A DNA stretch of 64,000 bases from an uncultured Sulfitobacter sp. (GCA_947492925.1 CANLOQ010000006.1:62001-126000); one strand, 5' to 3'; shown: positions 7,763 to 17,208, numbered from the stretch's first letter. Made by a program: numbers and translations. The notes: a model not told the origin generated them from the letters alone.

Positions 7763-9361
7763 ATGGCACGACTTGAAACTGCGGTAATGACCGCATCCGA
7801 AACCTATACCCGCAATTACGCGGCGCAAAGCGAACGCGTCAAGACATTGCGCGCGCGGATTGCCGATGTCGCATCGGGCGGACGCCCCGTCATGGTCGAC
7901 CGTCACCGCAAGCGCGGCAAGCTTTTGGTGCGCGAACGGATTGATCTTTTGGTGGATCCCGGCACCGCGTTTTTGGAGCTTTCTTCGCTGGCCGCTTATG
8001 GCCAATACGGCGGCGAGGTTCCCGGTTCGGGGATCGTGACCGGCATCGGCATCGTGCGTGGTCTGCCCTGCGTGGTGATCGCCAATGATGCCACCGTGAA
8101 GGGCGGCTCGTTCTATCACGAGACCGTGCAAAAACACATCCGCGCGCAAGAGATCGCGGCAGAAAACCGGTTGCCCTGCCTGTACCTGGTGGATTGTGGC
8201 GGGGCCTATTTGCCCGAACAGGATCGGGTCTTTCCCGACGCCCGTCATTTCGGCAATTCCTTTTATCGTCAGACCAACATGTCGGCCAGCGGGCTGCCGC
8301 AAATCTCGGCTGTCTTCGGTGGCTGCACGGCGGGCGGTGCCTATATCCCCGCGCTGTCGGACGAACTCATCATGGTGCGCGGCAATGCACGCATCCATCT
8401 GGGTGGGCCATCGATCGTCAAAGTTGCGATCAACGAAGAGGTCGATGGTGAAACGTTAGGCGGCGCAGAGATGCACACGCGCGTTTCTGGAGTATGCGAC
8501 CATCTGGCCGAGGACGAATACCACGCCCTTGCGTTGATGCGCGACATTGTCGCCGAACTGGGCAAATCGCGCCCGATGCTGCCCGACGCAGCGCCCGATG
8601 CGCCCGCGCATGACCCGTCTGAATTGCTAGGCGTGATCAGCGCCGACCGTAAAGAACCCTATGACATGCGCGAGGTTTTGCTGCGCATGATCGACGCAGG
8701 CGAATTCCGCGAATTCAAGCCCGATTGGGGAGATACGTTGGTCTGTGGCACGGCGCGTATCCATGGGTACCGCGTCGGTATCCTTGCCAACAACGGTGCG
8801 CTTTTGTCAGAGAGCGCTCTCAAGGGTGCGCAGTTTGTGTCGATGTGCGATCAACGTAATATCCCGCTCTTGTTCCTGCACAACATTTCCGGCTTCATGG
8901 TCGGAACCGAAGCCGAACGCGGCGGCATCGCCAAGGACAGCGCCAAATTGGTTTATGCCATGTCGGTGGCCAAGGTGCCGCGCTTGTCGGTGCTTTTGGG
9001 CGGCTCTTACGGGGCTGGCAATTATGGCATGTGCGGGCGCGGCTTTGCGCCGAACTTCCTCTTTGCCTGGCCGACGGCGGAACTTGCCACCATGTCCGCG
9101 GACATTGCCAGCAACGTGATGCTGGAACTGCGCCGTCATAAGGGCGGCGATGCAGAAAAGATGCAAGCCGACATGGAGCGGATCGAGGCACAGGTGCGCG
9201 CACAGTATGGCGAACAATCCGATCCTTATTATGCCACCTCGCGGCTTTGGGATGACGGGTTGATCGAACCGGGTCAGACCCGCGATATTCTTGGCCTGTG
9301 TCTGGCCATTGTTTCTTCTGTGCCCGACGAAGGGCGCCACACGCCCGTATTCAGAATGTGA
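7763..9361 (+). CDS. Acyl-CoA carboxylase beta subunit, second copy (MCC/GCC type)
   Basis: 532 residues, second carboxyltransferase in the cluster. It contains RGKLLVRERIDLLVDPGTAF near 50, GGCTAGGAYIPALSDE near 187, HTRVSGVCDHLAEDEYHAL near 238 (the DH and YHAL are classic for methylcrotonyl-CoA carboxylase), and HNISGFMVGTEAE near 375. It begins a compact run of carboxyltransferase, hydratase, alpha subunit and acyl-CoA dehydrogenase with overlapping or near-overlapping genes, the same set of functions as atuC-E-F-D or liuB-C-D-A. Which of isoprenyl-type or methylcrotonyl-type substrate it uses cannot be decided by reading alone. Confidence 0.92.
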   Translation: MARLETAVMTASETYTRNYAAQSERVKTLRARIADVASGGRPVMVDRHRKRGKLLVRERIDLLVDPGTAFLELSSLAAYGQYGGEVPGSGIVTGIGIVRGLPCVVIANDATVKGGSFYHETVQKHIRAQEIAAENRLPCLYLVDCGGAYLPEQDRVFPDARHFGNSFYRQTNMSASGLPQISAVFGGCTAGGAYIPALSDELIMVRGNARIHLGGPSIVKVAINEEVDGETLGGAEMHTRVSGVCDHLAEDEYHALALMRDIVAELGKSRPMLPDAAPDAPAHDPSELLGVISADRKEPYDMREVLLRMIDAGEFREFKPDWGDTLVCGTARIHGYRVGILANNGALLSESALKGAQFVSMCDQRNIPLLFLHNISGFMVGTEAERGGIAKDSAKLVYAMSVAKVPRLSVLLGGSYGAGNYGMCGRGFAPNFLFAWPTAELATMSADIASNVMLELRRHKGGDAEKMQADMERIEAQVRAQYGEQSDPYYATSRLWDDGLIEPGQTRDILGLCLAIVSSVPDEGRHTPVFRM

Positions 9362-9371
9362 GGCCAATACC

Positions 9372-10166
9372 ATGACAACCACTTACGAAACCATCCTGCT
9401 TGAGACCGACACGCGCGGTGTCGCCACCGTCACCTTGAACAGGCCGGACAAACACAATGCCCTGAACGGCACGTTGATCGCCGAGCTATACGACGCAGCC
9501 GAAAAACTGGCGGCCGATGACACGGTGCGCATCGTCATTTTGACCGGCAACGGCAAAAGCTTCTGCGCCGGCGGCGATTTCAACTGGTTCTCCTCCAATA
9601 TCGACAAGTCCCGCGCCGAGCGGGTCGAACAAAGCGCCACGCTGGCGCGTCTCTTGCGCAGCCTCGACACGCTGCCCAAACCGTTGATCGGGCGCATCAA
9701 CGGTCCGGCCTATGGCGGCGGGGTCGGCTTGATTTCGGTCTGTGATTACACCATCGGGGCCGAAGGCTCGCGCTTTGGCTTGACCGAGGTGAAGCTGGGC
9801 CTGTTGCCCGCCAATATCTCGCCCTACGTCGTTGCCCGCATCGGCAAGGTGCATTCGCGCGAAACCATGTTGTCGGGGGCGTTGTTTGACAGCACACGCG
9901 CCGAACGGATCGGTTTGCTGACCGAGGTTGTCGCCGCTGATGATCTGGACGCAGCCGTTGAAAGTGTCGTGCACGATCACCTGCAAGCCGCGCCGGGCGC
10001 TGTGGCCGATACCAAGGCGCTGGTCGCCTATGTCGCGTCCCACGATTTGGAGACCAACATGATCTATACCGCTGACCGTTTGGCAGACGCTTGGGAAACC
10101 GAAGAAGGCATCGATGGCATTGGCAGCTTCCTCAACAAAAGCATCCCGTCATGGCGCGTGAAATGA
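9372..10166 (+). CDS. Enoyl-CoA hydratase/isomerase family protein (glutaconyl-CoA hydratase-like)
   Basis: 264 residues of the crotonase fold. The oxyanion-hole segments are GKSFCAGGDFNWF near residue 60 and INGPAYGGGVGLISVCD near 112, and a candidate acid/base Glu lies in GLTEVKLGLLPANISPYV near 140. It resembles methylglutaconyl- or isohexenylglutaconyl-CoA hydratases, which act right after the carboxylase. ATG 9372 is chosen: the longer frame would run back into the carboxyltransferase gene. Its stop overlaps the next start (ATGA), showing tight translational coupling with the alpha subunit. Confidence 0.88.
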   Translation: MTTTYETILLETDTRGVATVTLNRPDKHNALNGTLIAELYDAAEKLAADDTVRIVILTGNGKSFCAGGDFNWFSSNIDKSRAERVEQSATLARLLRSLDTLPKPLIGRINGPAYGGGVGLISVCDYTIGAEGSRFGLTEVKLGLLPANISPYVVARIGKVHSRETMLSGALFDSTRAERIGLLTEVVAADDLDAAVESVVHDHLQAAPGAVADTKALVAYVASHDLETNMIYTADRLADAWETEEGIDGIGSFLNKSIPSWRVK

Positions 10167-12169
10167 GTTTTACCCGCGTCCTAATCGCCAATAGGGGCGA
10201 AATCGCACTGCGTATCCAACGCGGGTGCCGCAAACTTGGGCTGGAAACGGTCGCCGTCTTTTCCGAGACCGACCGCGACGCGCTCTTTGTGGCCGAAGCT
10301 GATCACGCCGTCTGCATCGGCGGGGCCGCACCTGCTGAGAGCTATCTGAACGTCGCGGCCATTTTGGACGCCGCGCGCGCAGCCGGCGCAGGGGCGGTGC
10401 ATCCTGGCTATGGTTTCTTGTCCGAAAACGCCGGTTTCGCCGCCGCGGTCGAGGCCGCAGGCCTTGTGTTCATCGGGCCTGTCGCGGATGCGATTGCAAT
10501 GATGGGATCAAAGATCGAGGCCAAGGCTGCCGCCGAGGAGGCAGGCGTGCCTGTGCTGCCCGGTTATCGCGGTGCAGACCAATCAGATGCGCGATTGTTG
10601 AAAGAGGCGCAGGTGCTTGGCACGCCGTTTTTGGTTAAGGCTAGCGCGGGTGGCGGCGGGCGCGGCATGCGCCTTGTTACCGATCTGGCCGACGCGCCCG
10701 AGGCCATCACCTCGGCGCGGGCCGAGGCCAAAGGTTCTTTTGGTGATGCGGCGTTGTTCCTTGAACGCTACGCGCCGCACGCGCGCCACGTCGAGGTGCA
10801 GATCCTGGGCGATAGCCACGGCAATGTTGTGCATCTGGGCGACCGCGATTGTTCGCTTCAACGCAACCACCAAAAGCTGATCGAAGAGGCTCCTGCCGCC
10901 AATCTGCCTGAAGCTCTGCGCGATGATATGCGCGCGGCGGCGGTGCGGTTGGCGCAATCCATCGCTTACCGCTCGGCGGGGACGGTGGAATATCTTTATG
11001 ATCCGGCGCGCGGTGAATACTATTTCCTTGAGATGAACACCCGCCTACAGGTGGAACATCCGGTGACCGAGGCCATCACCGGCGTTGATCTGGTTGAATG
11101 GCAATTGCGCGTCGCGCGCGGCGAGCCGCTGACGCTGACGCAATCGGATGTGCAGTTTAACGGCCACTCCATCGAGGTGCGCATCGCTGCCGAAAATCCG
11201 GCCGAAAATTTCCGCCCCGAAACCGGCGAGATCACCCTTTGGGCACCGCCCGCGGGCGTGCGGCTCGATAGCGGCGTTGCAGCAGGTTCGATCGTCAGCC
11301 ACCATTACGATTCCATGTTGGCCAAGTTGATCGTCCATGCGCCGGACAGGGCAGGGGCTATCCGTCAGGCCGTCGCCGCGATTGACGCCTTTGCCGTTGG
11401 CGGCGTGGGGTTGAACCTGTCCTATCAGCGGGCGCTGTTGTCGCATGCCGATTATCAAGCCTTCCGGCATCACACCTCGGGCCTTTCCGAGTTGTTCCCA
11501 GACGGTTGGATACAACCGACTGCTGACGCGAGCGGCACAGGCCTCGCCGCAATGGCGTTGCATTTGCATCTCGCCCCGGCAGGCACGTCGCCTTGGGAAA
11601 GCCTTGGGTCATGGCGGCTCACGGCGCCTGCGGGACGGCCCGGTACTGCGTCCTATTGGGGCAACACGTCCGAAGACACGCCGGTCCGCATGTCGGGCAC
11701 TCCGGCAGAACTTGCAGCGCACCTGCCAGACGGCCAGAGCATCACAGCCGAAGCCGCCACCCTGACCGCCGACCGTCTGAGTGGGCGCATCAACGGTGTT
11801 CCCTTCTCGCGCGTCGCCCATGTCGAACGCAGTGGCAGTCATTGGCGGGTGCATTTGCAAACCTCTGGCGGGATGGTGACGACAGACCTGCGCACGCTGG
11901 AGGATCAACACCTTACCCGCGCCAGCGGTGGATCGGGCGGCGCTGACCTGTTGTCCGCCCCGATGCCAGGGGCTGTTGCCGAGGTGCGTGTCGCGCCCGG
12001 CGACCGCGTTGCTGCCGGTGACACGCTGGTGGTTCTCGAAGCGATGAAACTGTTGCAAAGCCTGCCCGCGCCAGTCGCGGGCGTGGTGACCGAAATTTAT
12101 TGCGCGCCAGGCGATACCGTCGCCGGGCACGCCGCACTTGTAAAACTCGACCCGGAGGAAGAAATATGA
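10163..12169 (+). CDS. Acyl-CoA carboxylase alpha subunit (biotin carboxylase + carrier, fused)
   Basis: 668 residues with both halves on one chain, unlike the split version at 388-2360. The biotin carboxylase begins RVLIANRGEIALRIQR, has KASAGGGGRGMRLV near 160 and EMNTRLQVEHPVTE near 290. A linker (BT) region follows, then a biotinyl domain with APMPGAVAEV and LEAMKLLQ, where Lys629 should carry biotin. ATG 10163 overlaps the hydratase stop; ATG 10151 is an alternative adding four residues. The partner beta subunit is at 7763-9361. This looks like a methylcrotonyl/geranyl-CoA carboxylase alpha subunit. Confidence 0.93.
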   Translation: MSFTRVLIANRGEIALRIQRGCRKLGLETVAVFSETDRDALFVAEADHAVCIGGAAPAESYLNVAAILDAARAAGAGAVHPGYGFLSENAGFAAAVEAAGLVFIGPVADAIAMMGSKIEAKAAAEEAGVPVLPGYRGADQSDARLLKEAQVLGTPFLVKASAGGGGRGMRLVTDLADAPEAITSARAEAKGSFGDAALFLERYAPHARHVEVQILGDSHGNVVHLGDRDCSLQRNHQKLIEEAPAANLPEALRDDMRAAAVRLAQSIAYRSAGTVEYLYDPARGEYYFLEMNTRLQVEHPVTEAITGVDLVEWQLRVARGEPLTLTQSDVQFNGHSIEVRIAAENPAENFRPETGEITLWAPPAGVRLDSGVAAGSIVSHHYDSMLAKLIVHAPDRAGAIRQAVAAIDAFAVGGVGLNLSYQRALLSHADYQAFRHHTSGLSELFPDGWIQPTADASGTGLAAMALHLHLAPAGTSPWESLGSWRLTAPAGRPGTASYWGNTSEDTPVRMSGTPAELAAHLPDGQSITAEAATLTADRLSGRINGVPFSRVAHVERSGSHWRVHLQTSGGMVTTDLRTLEDQHLTRASGGSGGADLLSAPMPGAVAEVRVAPGDRVAAGDTLVVLEAMKLLQSLPAPVAGVVTEIYCAPGDTVAGHAALVKLDPEEEI

Positions 12170-13332
12170 CCAAACAAGACACAATCGCTGCGGCCAACGG
12201 CCCGTTCAACGAAGACCTCGACATGATCCGAGACCAGTTGCGCCGGTTCATCGAAACCGAAGTGACGGCCAAGGCCGACGCTTGGGAAGAAACCGGCATG
12301 GTGCCCCGCGACGTACTGCGTCGGATGGGCGATCTGGGCGTGTTCGGCATGCGCTATGACGAGAAATATGGCGGTGCCGGATTGGACGTAATGTCCAGCG
12401 TCGTTCTGGCGGAAGAGGTTGGACGCTCCACCTTTGGCGGTTTCGCGGCCACGGTGTTGGTGCATACTGACATGGCCTCGCCGCATCTTGAAAACGCCGG
12501 CTCGCCGGAACAAAAAGCCCGCTGGATGCCTTCGATCGTCTCGGGCGAAAAGATCGCCGCCGTTGCGGTGACCGAGCCGGGCGCCGGTTCGGACGTGGCG
12601 GGCATGCGCACCCGCGCTGTGAAGGACGGGTCTGACTGGGTGCTGAACGGCACCAAGATGTTCATCACCAACGGCGTGCATGGCGATATCTATTTCGTCG
12701 GTGCCAAAACCGACCCCGATGCCAAAGGCTCGCGCGGGATCACCATGTTCGCAATCGAAAAGGGCACGCCGGGCTTCTCGGTTGGTCGCGCGTTGAACAA
12801 GACCGGCTGGTTGTGCTCGGACACCGCCGAATTGATCTTCGAGGATATTCGCGTCCCTGCCAGCGATGTGCTGGGCGAAGTCAACAAAGGCTTCTATTCG
12901 GTCATGAAGAACTTCCAGAACGAACGTATCGTTCTGGGCGCGATGGCTTGCGCCGAGTCGCAGGCGGCGTTGGATATGACCATAGATTACGTCAAGCAGC
13001 GTAAGGCTTTCGGCGGTGTGCTGTGGGACAAGCAAGCGATCCGTCAACGTCTGGCAGACTGCCAGACCCGGATCGAAGCAGGTCGCCAACTTGTCTATCA
13101 TGCGGCCAGACAGGACGCCGCAGGCCTCGATTGCGTGAAAGACGTCTCGATGGTTAAGGCCTATTGCGGCGAACTCGTAAACTCTGTGCTTTATGATTGT
13201 GTGCAGTTTCATGGTGGCATGGGTTACATGCGCGAAACTCCGGTGGAACGCATGTCACGTGACGCCCGCGTGCAAGCAATCGGCGGCGGAGCCAGCGAGG
13301 TGATGCTCGAAGAAGTTGCCAAGCGCATGTAA
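12166..13332 (+). CDS. Acyl-CoA dehydrogenase
   Basis: 388-residue FAD flavoprotein that introduces the alpha-beta double bond into an acyl-CoA. Seen are AVAVTEPGAGSDVAGMRT near 130, GTKMFITNG near 158, YVKQRKAFG near 275 and FHGGMGYMRETPVERMSRDA near 355. The C-terminal loop reads IGGGASEVM, with Gly where many acyl-CoA dehydrogenases have the catalytic Glu (IYEGT). This is a trait of isovaleryl-/citronellyl-CoA-type enzymes, whose base sits elsewhere. The start overlaps the upstream stop (ATGA) with GGAGGAAG before it. It probably catalyses the first oxidation, feeding the carboxylase encoded by the preceding genes. Confidence 0.92.
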   Translation: MTKQDTIAAANGPFNEDLDMIRDQLRRFIETEVTAKADAWEETGMVPRDVLRRMGDLGVFGMRYDEKYGGAGLDVMSSVVLAEEVGRSTFGGFAATVLVHTDMASPHLENAGSPEQKARWMPSIVSGEKIAAVAVTEPGAGSDVAGMRTRAVKDGSDWVLNGTKMFITNGVHGDIYFVGAKTDPDAKGSRGITMFAIEKGTPGFSVGRALNKTGWLCSDTAELIFEDIRVPASDVLGEVNKGFYSVMKNFQNERIVLGAMACAESQAALDMTIDYVKQRKAFGGVLWDKQAIRQRLADCQTRIEAGRQLVYHAARQDAAGLDCVKDVSMVKAYCGELVNSVLYDCVQFHGGMGYMRETPVERMSRDARVQAIGGGASEVMLEEVAKRM

Positions 13333-13378
13333 CACAACACTCTAAGAAAAAACAATATTCTGACACAAGGATAAAGCC

Positions 13379-13945
13379 ATGACCATCGAAACAATCCAAC
13401 CTCAACCAATCGCTAGACTGGCGCGAGAACTCTCCATAATTCTCATTGGAACCATTCTTTTGACACTGTCCGCTAAGATGGTGGTGCCCTTTTACCCAGT
13501 CCCAATGTCGATCCAATCCCTTGTTGTTCTGAGCCTCGGACTCTTTCTGGGTCCAGTTCGCGGTACTTTCATTGTTGGTGTGTACTTACTGGAAGGCCTC
13601 GCTGGCTTGCCTGTTTTTGCGGGAACTCCGCCCGCTCCGTCAGGGCCAGTCTACTTCATGGGGCCGACAGGTGGCTTTTTGATCGGATTTGCATTTGCCG
13701 CCGCGACAACAGGATGGATCGCTCAAAAGCTCGGGCGATTTGGTCCTGCGTTAAGAGCTTCGATCGCTGTGTTTTTTGGAACGGTAACTCTCTACAGTGC
13801 CGGACTCTTTTGGCTCGGCAATTTTGTCGGTTACGGGCAGAAACTGATGAGTGCTGGACTGTTTCCGTTCATTACTGGAGATCTGATGAAGGCGGCAATT
13901 GCAGTCGTTTTATACGCAATTTTTCACAATCGTCGTAGCGCCTGA
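13379..13945 (+). CDS. bioY: Biotin transporter BioY (S component of ECF transporter)
   Basis: 188-residue membrane protein with about six hydrophobic segments, starting with ELSIILIGTILLTLSAKM. The BioY signatures are visible: VPFYPVPMSIQSLVV, GLAGLPVFAG and GPTGGFLIGFAFAAA. It brings biotin across the inner membrane. The ATG at 13379 has AAGGA ahead of it. It lies 46 bases after the dehydrogenase at the end of a run with two biotin-dependent carboxylases, so the island appears to supply its own cofactor. No BioM/BioN partner genes are present; solitary BioY proteins can work alone or with a shared energising module. Confidence 0.93.
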   Translation: MTIETIQPQPIARLARELSIILIGTILLTLSAKMVVPFYPVPMSIQSLVVLSLGLFLGPVRGTFIVGVYLLEGLAGLPVFAGTPPAPSGPVYFMGPTGGFLIGFAFAAATTGWIAQKLGRFGPALRASIAVFFGTVTLYSAGLFWLGNFVGYGQKLMSAGLFPFITGDLMKAAIAVVLYAIFHNRRSA

Positions 13946-13968
13946 TTGCCTGGCTGCTTTGCACCGCT

Positions 13969-13994
13969 CCAGCGCCGGAATTGACCGGCGCTGG
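13969..13994 (+). terminator. Strong hairpin after bioY
   Basis: A perfect 10-base inverted repeat, CCAGCGCCGG (13969-13978) and CCGGCGCTGG (13985-13994), with a 6-base loop lies 23 bases after the bioY stop. There is no T-run, but position and stability suggest the end of the catabolic operon. Confidence 0.55.
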
Positions 13995-14149
13995 TGTTCG
14001 CCTATGCTCTGAACCACCCCGGTTTTGCCGGAGACGTATTAACTCTTTTCAAGCGACTTTATCGTGTGTGTTCATGTTTGCATGGAAGGCTCTTCTGCCT
14101 TAGTTGACGTGATGTATTCGATGGGTTCGAGCAATCAGTGGTTTACCTA

Positions 14150-14805
14150 ATCCCAATCAATGAACGTCCTCGCGCCGACTATCAGCAGCTTTCGTAGGTC
14201 TCGCTGAACCGTTTTCGTAATGCGCCCAAGCCGAACCTCGCCACCAGATGAGTGTTGTCTAGAGACCAAACCCAGGCACGCTGCAGAGTCGCGGCCCTTC
14301 CGAAAATTCGGGCAGGAGGGCAATACGCCTTTCTTAATTTTGACATCCAGCTCTGCGACCTCTTGGTCGACGGCTTCGAGTTGCCGGAGATAAGCTTCCA
14401 CCATGTAAATGACAGCTTCCGAAGCAAAGCAAAGCAAAGCAAAGCTCTGCACCGTTCTGCGAACAGTCGGCCATTTGGGCGCTTTCGAGGAAAAACGATT
14501 CCATACTTGGCAAAGTGCGCACGAATACCATTGATGAGCTGGGTTCAGTTCCGGAAGAACATCTCACGGGTCCGGAATAACCTTGCCTGAGCCTGCTGGC
14601 TTGCGGCTGTCAGCGCAACCTTCGCATGGACGTTCGAGACGCTGCATCGGCAATAGCCTCATGATTGAGCGCATCGCTCTCGTGGCGTTTGACAAAGGGT
14701 GTGCCGTAGAGAGCGGGAATAAGCCAGACTTCGTGACCGGCAGCCTGAGCAACGCGACCCCAGTGGTGAGCAGACACTTAGGCTTCCATGGCGACAATGC
14801 GCGGT
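14150..14805 (-). pseudogene. Decayed IS110-family transposase
   Basis: Reading the minus strand from ~14805 downward gives the middle of an IS110-type transposase: IVAMEA, an in-frame stop, then VSAHHWGRVAQAAGHEVWLI, FVKRHESDA and AIADAASRTSMR. After further frameshifts the C-terminal part reads GRDSAACLGLVSRQHSSGG, VRLGRITK and LRKLLIVGAR, the conserved IS110 tail. Start, full DEDD domain and intact frame are missing, and an AAAGC tandem repeat interrupts it. The remnant separates the catabolic island from the plasmid backbone. It marks an old insertion or recombination point rather than an active element. Confidence 0.82.
14422..14445. repeat. AAAGC short tandem repeat
   Basis: Four full copies of AAAGC (14426-14445) preceded by a partial AAGC. 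It lies inside the transposase remnant and shifts its frame, consistent with slippage. Confidence 0.8.
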
Positions 14806-14976
14806 GGTAGTCTTGAGAGCGAAATTCTGAAACTCAGACGTGTCAGCTACTTTGCGAATTTAACATAATGAACCTTACGAGATTTTTAGTAAGATTCTGA
14901 AATATATCAATTATTTTTTATTTCGCTGACGGGTTAAAGTTTCTGCCGCGAAAAAGATGTGGGGTCTTTCAGGAGA

Positions 14977-15069
14977 TGCCGCAAAGAGGAAGAGGAAGGA
15001 AAGCCCGGGTCGCCGGGCTTTTAAGGGAGAGAGAGGCTCTCCCGGTCCGGCTCCTAAAGGAGCTTTCCG
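14977..15069 (+). promoter_or_regulatory. Structured leader A with GCCGCAAAGAGG box, before the ParB-like gene
   Basis: TGCCGCAAAGAGGAAGAGG at 14977-14995 is identical over 19 bases to 18871-18889. Then come tandem hairpins: AAGCCCGG/CCGGGCTT (15001-15020, followed by TTTT-like sequence), GGGAGAG/CTCTCCC, and GCTCCT/AGGAGC (15050-15063) that would bury the Shine-Dalgarno AAGGAG. The first hairpin looks like a terminator, so the leader may control expression by attenuation or antitermination. Confidence 0.6.
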
Positions 15070-17208
15070 ATGACGAACTCTAAATCCAAATCCGCTGCCA
15101 AGTCTGGGGCCAAGGCGGCTGGCGTTGCCAGCATGCCGGCGGTAGAGCCGCAGATGATCCCGCTCAACAAGTTGGTGCTCAGCCCCAAGAACGTCCGTAA
15201 GACACAGGCAACTGAAGCCCAAGACGCGGAGCTCTATGCCAGTATCAAAGAGACCGGGCTCAAACAGAACCTGCTCGTCCACAAGGTCGGCGTGAAGTTC
15301 CACGTGCATGCCGGTGGTCGACGTCTGGCCGCACTGAACAAGCTGGCGGAAGACAAGATCATCAAGCCAAACCATTCGGTCTCGTGCTCGGTCGAAGATC
15401 CGGATCAAGCCGAAGACACATCCGCTGCTGAAAATATGATCCGCGCCGCGATGCATGCCGCCGACCAATTCGAGGCCTTCGCTGCCTTGCGCAAAAAAGG
15501 TCGGACCGAGGACCAGATCGCCAAGCAATTTGGCATCACCAACGACCTCGTGCGTCGCCGTCTCAAGCTTGCGTCTGTATCACCGGATCTGATGCAAATC
15601 TTCCGTGAGGGTGACATGTCGCTTGATTGCGTCATGGCCTTCACCCTGACCGATGACCATGCGCGGCAGGTTGAGGCCTGGGAGGCGGTCAAAAAACATT
15701 ACAGCCCCTCGCCCCATTCGATCCGCAACCACCTCACCCAGCAATCCTATTCCGGCGCATCCAAGCTTGCCAAATTCGTGGGAATTGGTGCGTACAAGGC
15801 GGCCGGCGGAACGGTTATCGAGGATCTGTTCGCCGAGCGTGATGCGATGCACTTGGAAGATCCAGACCTTCTGGAAAAGCTGGCAACGGATAAGTTGCAG
15901 GGCTTGGCGGATGAAGCCGGCAAGACCTGGAATTGGGCGGAGGCCTGTCTAGATGTCGACTATGATAGCTTTCGTCCCTACGGCCGGGTCTATCCCCAAC
16001 CGCTCGATCCCGATCCGAAACTTGTCGCCGAGAAAGCCAAACTGGAAGAGCGTCACGCCGTCCTGGAAGCGGATTACGATGAGCAGACGTGGACAGCGGA
16101 ACTTCAGGAAGAAGAAGACAAGATCTGGACCCGCATCCGTGAAATCGAGGCGATCGAGGAAGCCAACGTTGCCTACACCGACGATGACCACAAGATCGCC
16201 GGATGTATCGTAAGCATCTCGCACAATGGGGAGCCATGTCTGGAAACCGGTTTGGTGCGTCCCGAAGACATTCCGGAACCGGAAGCATCAGTCGCCGACC
16301 AGTCAGACGGTGAAAGCGCATCTGGTGATGGGGACACCGTCTCAACAGGGCCAAGCATTGAGCTGCCCCAAGCGATGCAACGCTCCGAGGTGCCGATGAA
16401 TGCGACGGATGCTGCGCGTAAGGAACAGGGCATCCCACGCGCCTTGGCTGACGATCTGCGGGCCACGCGCCATCAGATCATTCGGGCGCATTTAGCTGCG
16501 GACTATGGCACCGCCTATGACGCGATGCTTTATGCGATGGTCGTCTCGGTGCTTGGCAATTACCGCAGCAAGTCGCCGCTTGACCTGTCGCTGCGTCCCG
16601 CGACGACAACCGCATCACGCGAGACGCTGAAGGACACGGTGGCCGAACGCATGCTCGCGGCTGTGAAGGACGGTCTCAACCTGGCGTGGATGGAGGCCAA
16701 AGCGCCGGAAGATTTCCAGCACCTGTCACAACTGCCGGATAGCGACAAACAGGCGCTGTTTGCGTGGTGTGCGGGGTATGCGCTGAACCAACAGCTTTCC
16801 AACGACAGTGATGCCAACCCGGTGATCGAGGCGATTGGAGCGCGGCTGGTCGTCGACGTGGCCGCCTGCTGGCGTCCGACCTCTGACAGTTATTGGGGTC
16901 GGGTGAAGAAAGACCATGCGATCGATACCGCCAAGGCGCTGATCGACGACCGCTGGGCCGATGATAAATCGGGTCTGCGCAAGGCCGAGATCGCGAAAGC
17001 GATGGAACAAGCCTTTTGCGACACGCCGCAGGAGGCCGCCGGTCTGACCGCACAGACCGCTGCCAAGACATCCCGCTGGCTGCCCGACGGGATGAGCGTT
17101 GGTGATGTCGATGAGGTCAAAGTCGATCAATCTGATGCAGGTGATGGTTCTGAAACGCCTGAGACCGAAGCAGAAACCCTGCCCGCCTTCATGGAGGATG
17201 CGGCTTAA
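15070..17208 (+). CDS. Large ParB/RepB/Spo0J-like nuclease-domain protein
   Basis: 712 residues. After a Lys/Ala-rich start, residues ~28-120 form a ParB N-terminal domain: IPLNKLVLSPKNVRK, then ETGLKQNLLVHK and HVHAGGRRLAALNKL (the GGRR box). Residues ~130-200 hold the helix-turn-helix (DQIAKQFGITNDLVRRRLKL). The rest, including an acidic stretch rich in Glu and Asp around 400-430, is specific to long ParB-like proteins carried by alphaproteobacterial plasmids and integrative elements. It is unrelated to the repB partition gene at 50151 and has no ParA beside it, so a role in element regulation or DNA processing is as likely as partition. ATG 15070 follows AAAGGAG. Confidence 0.85.
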   Translation: MTNSKSKSAAKSGAKAAGVASMPAVEPQMIPLNKLVLSPKNVRKTQATEAQDAELYASIKETGLKQNLLVHKVGVKFHVHAGGRRLAALNKLAEDKIIKPNHSVSCSVEDPDQAEDTSAAENMIRAAMHAADQFEAFAALRKKGRTEDQIAKQFGITNDLVRRRLKLASVSPDLMQIFREGDMSLDCVMAFTLTDDHARQVEAWEAVKKHYSPSPHSIRNHLTQQSYSGASKLAKFVGIGAYKAAGGTVIEDLFAERDAMHLEDPDLLEKLATDKLQGLADEAGKTWNWAEACLDVDYDSFRPYGRVYPQPLDPDPKLVAEKAKLEERHAVLEADYDEQTWTAELQEEEDKIWTRIREIEAIEEANVAYTDDDHKIAGCIVSISHNGEPCLETGLVRPEDIPEPEASVADQSDGESASGDGDTVSTGPSIELPQAMQRSEVPMNATDAARKEQGIPRALADDLRATRHQIIRAHLAADYGTAYDAMLYAMVVSVLGNYRSKSPLDLSLRPATTTASRETLKDTVAERMLAAVKDGLNLAWMEAKAPEDFQHLSQLPDSDKQALFAWCAGYALNQQLSNDSDANPVIEAIGARLVVDVAACWRPTSDSYWGRVKKDHAIDTAKALIDDRWADDKSGLRKAEIAKAMEQAFCDTPQEAAGLTAQTAAKTSRWLPDGMSVGDVDEVKVDQSDAGDGSETPETEAETLPAFMEDAA

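Noticed and set aside
7088-8398. Long minus-strand open frame (436 codons) opposite the TetR and carboxyltransferase genes
   Set aside because: Antisense to two clearly recognisable genes; GC-rich DNA leaves such frames open by chance, and the product has no domain.
12097-13212. Minus-strand 371-codon frame
   Set aside because: Shadow of the acyl-CoA dehydrogenase gene; no recognisable motifs.
7763-13332. Interpretation as a standard leucine/isovalerate (Liu) operon
   Set aside because: No HMG-CoA lyase gene is present, the regulator is TetR type, and AtuA and a second carboxylase adjoin; kept open as an alternative only.
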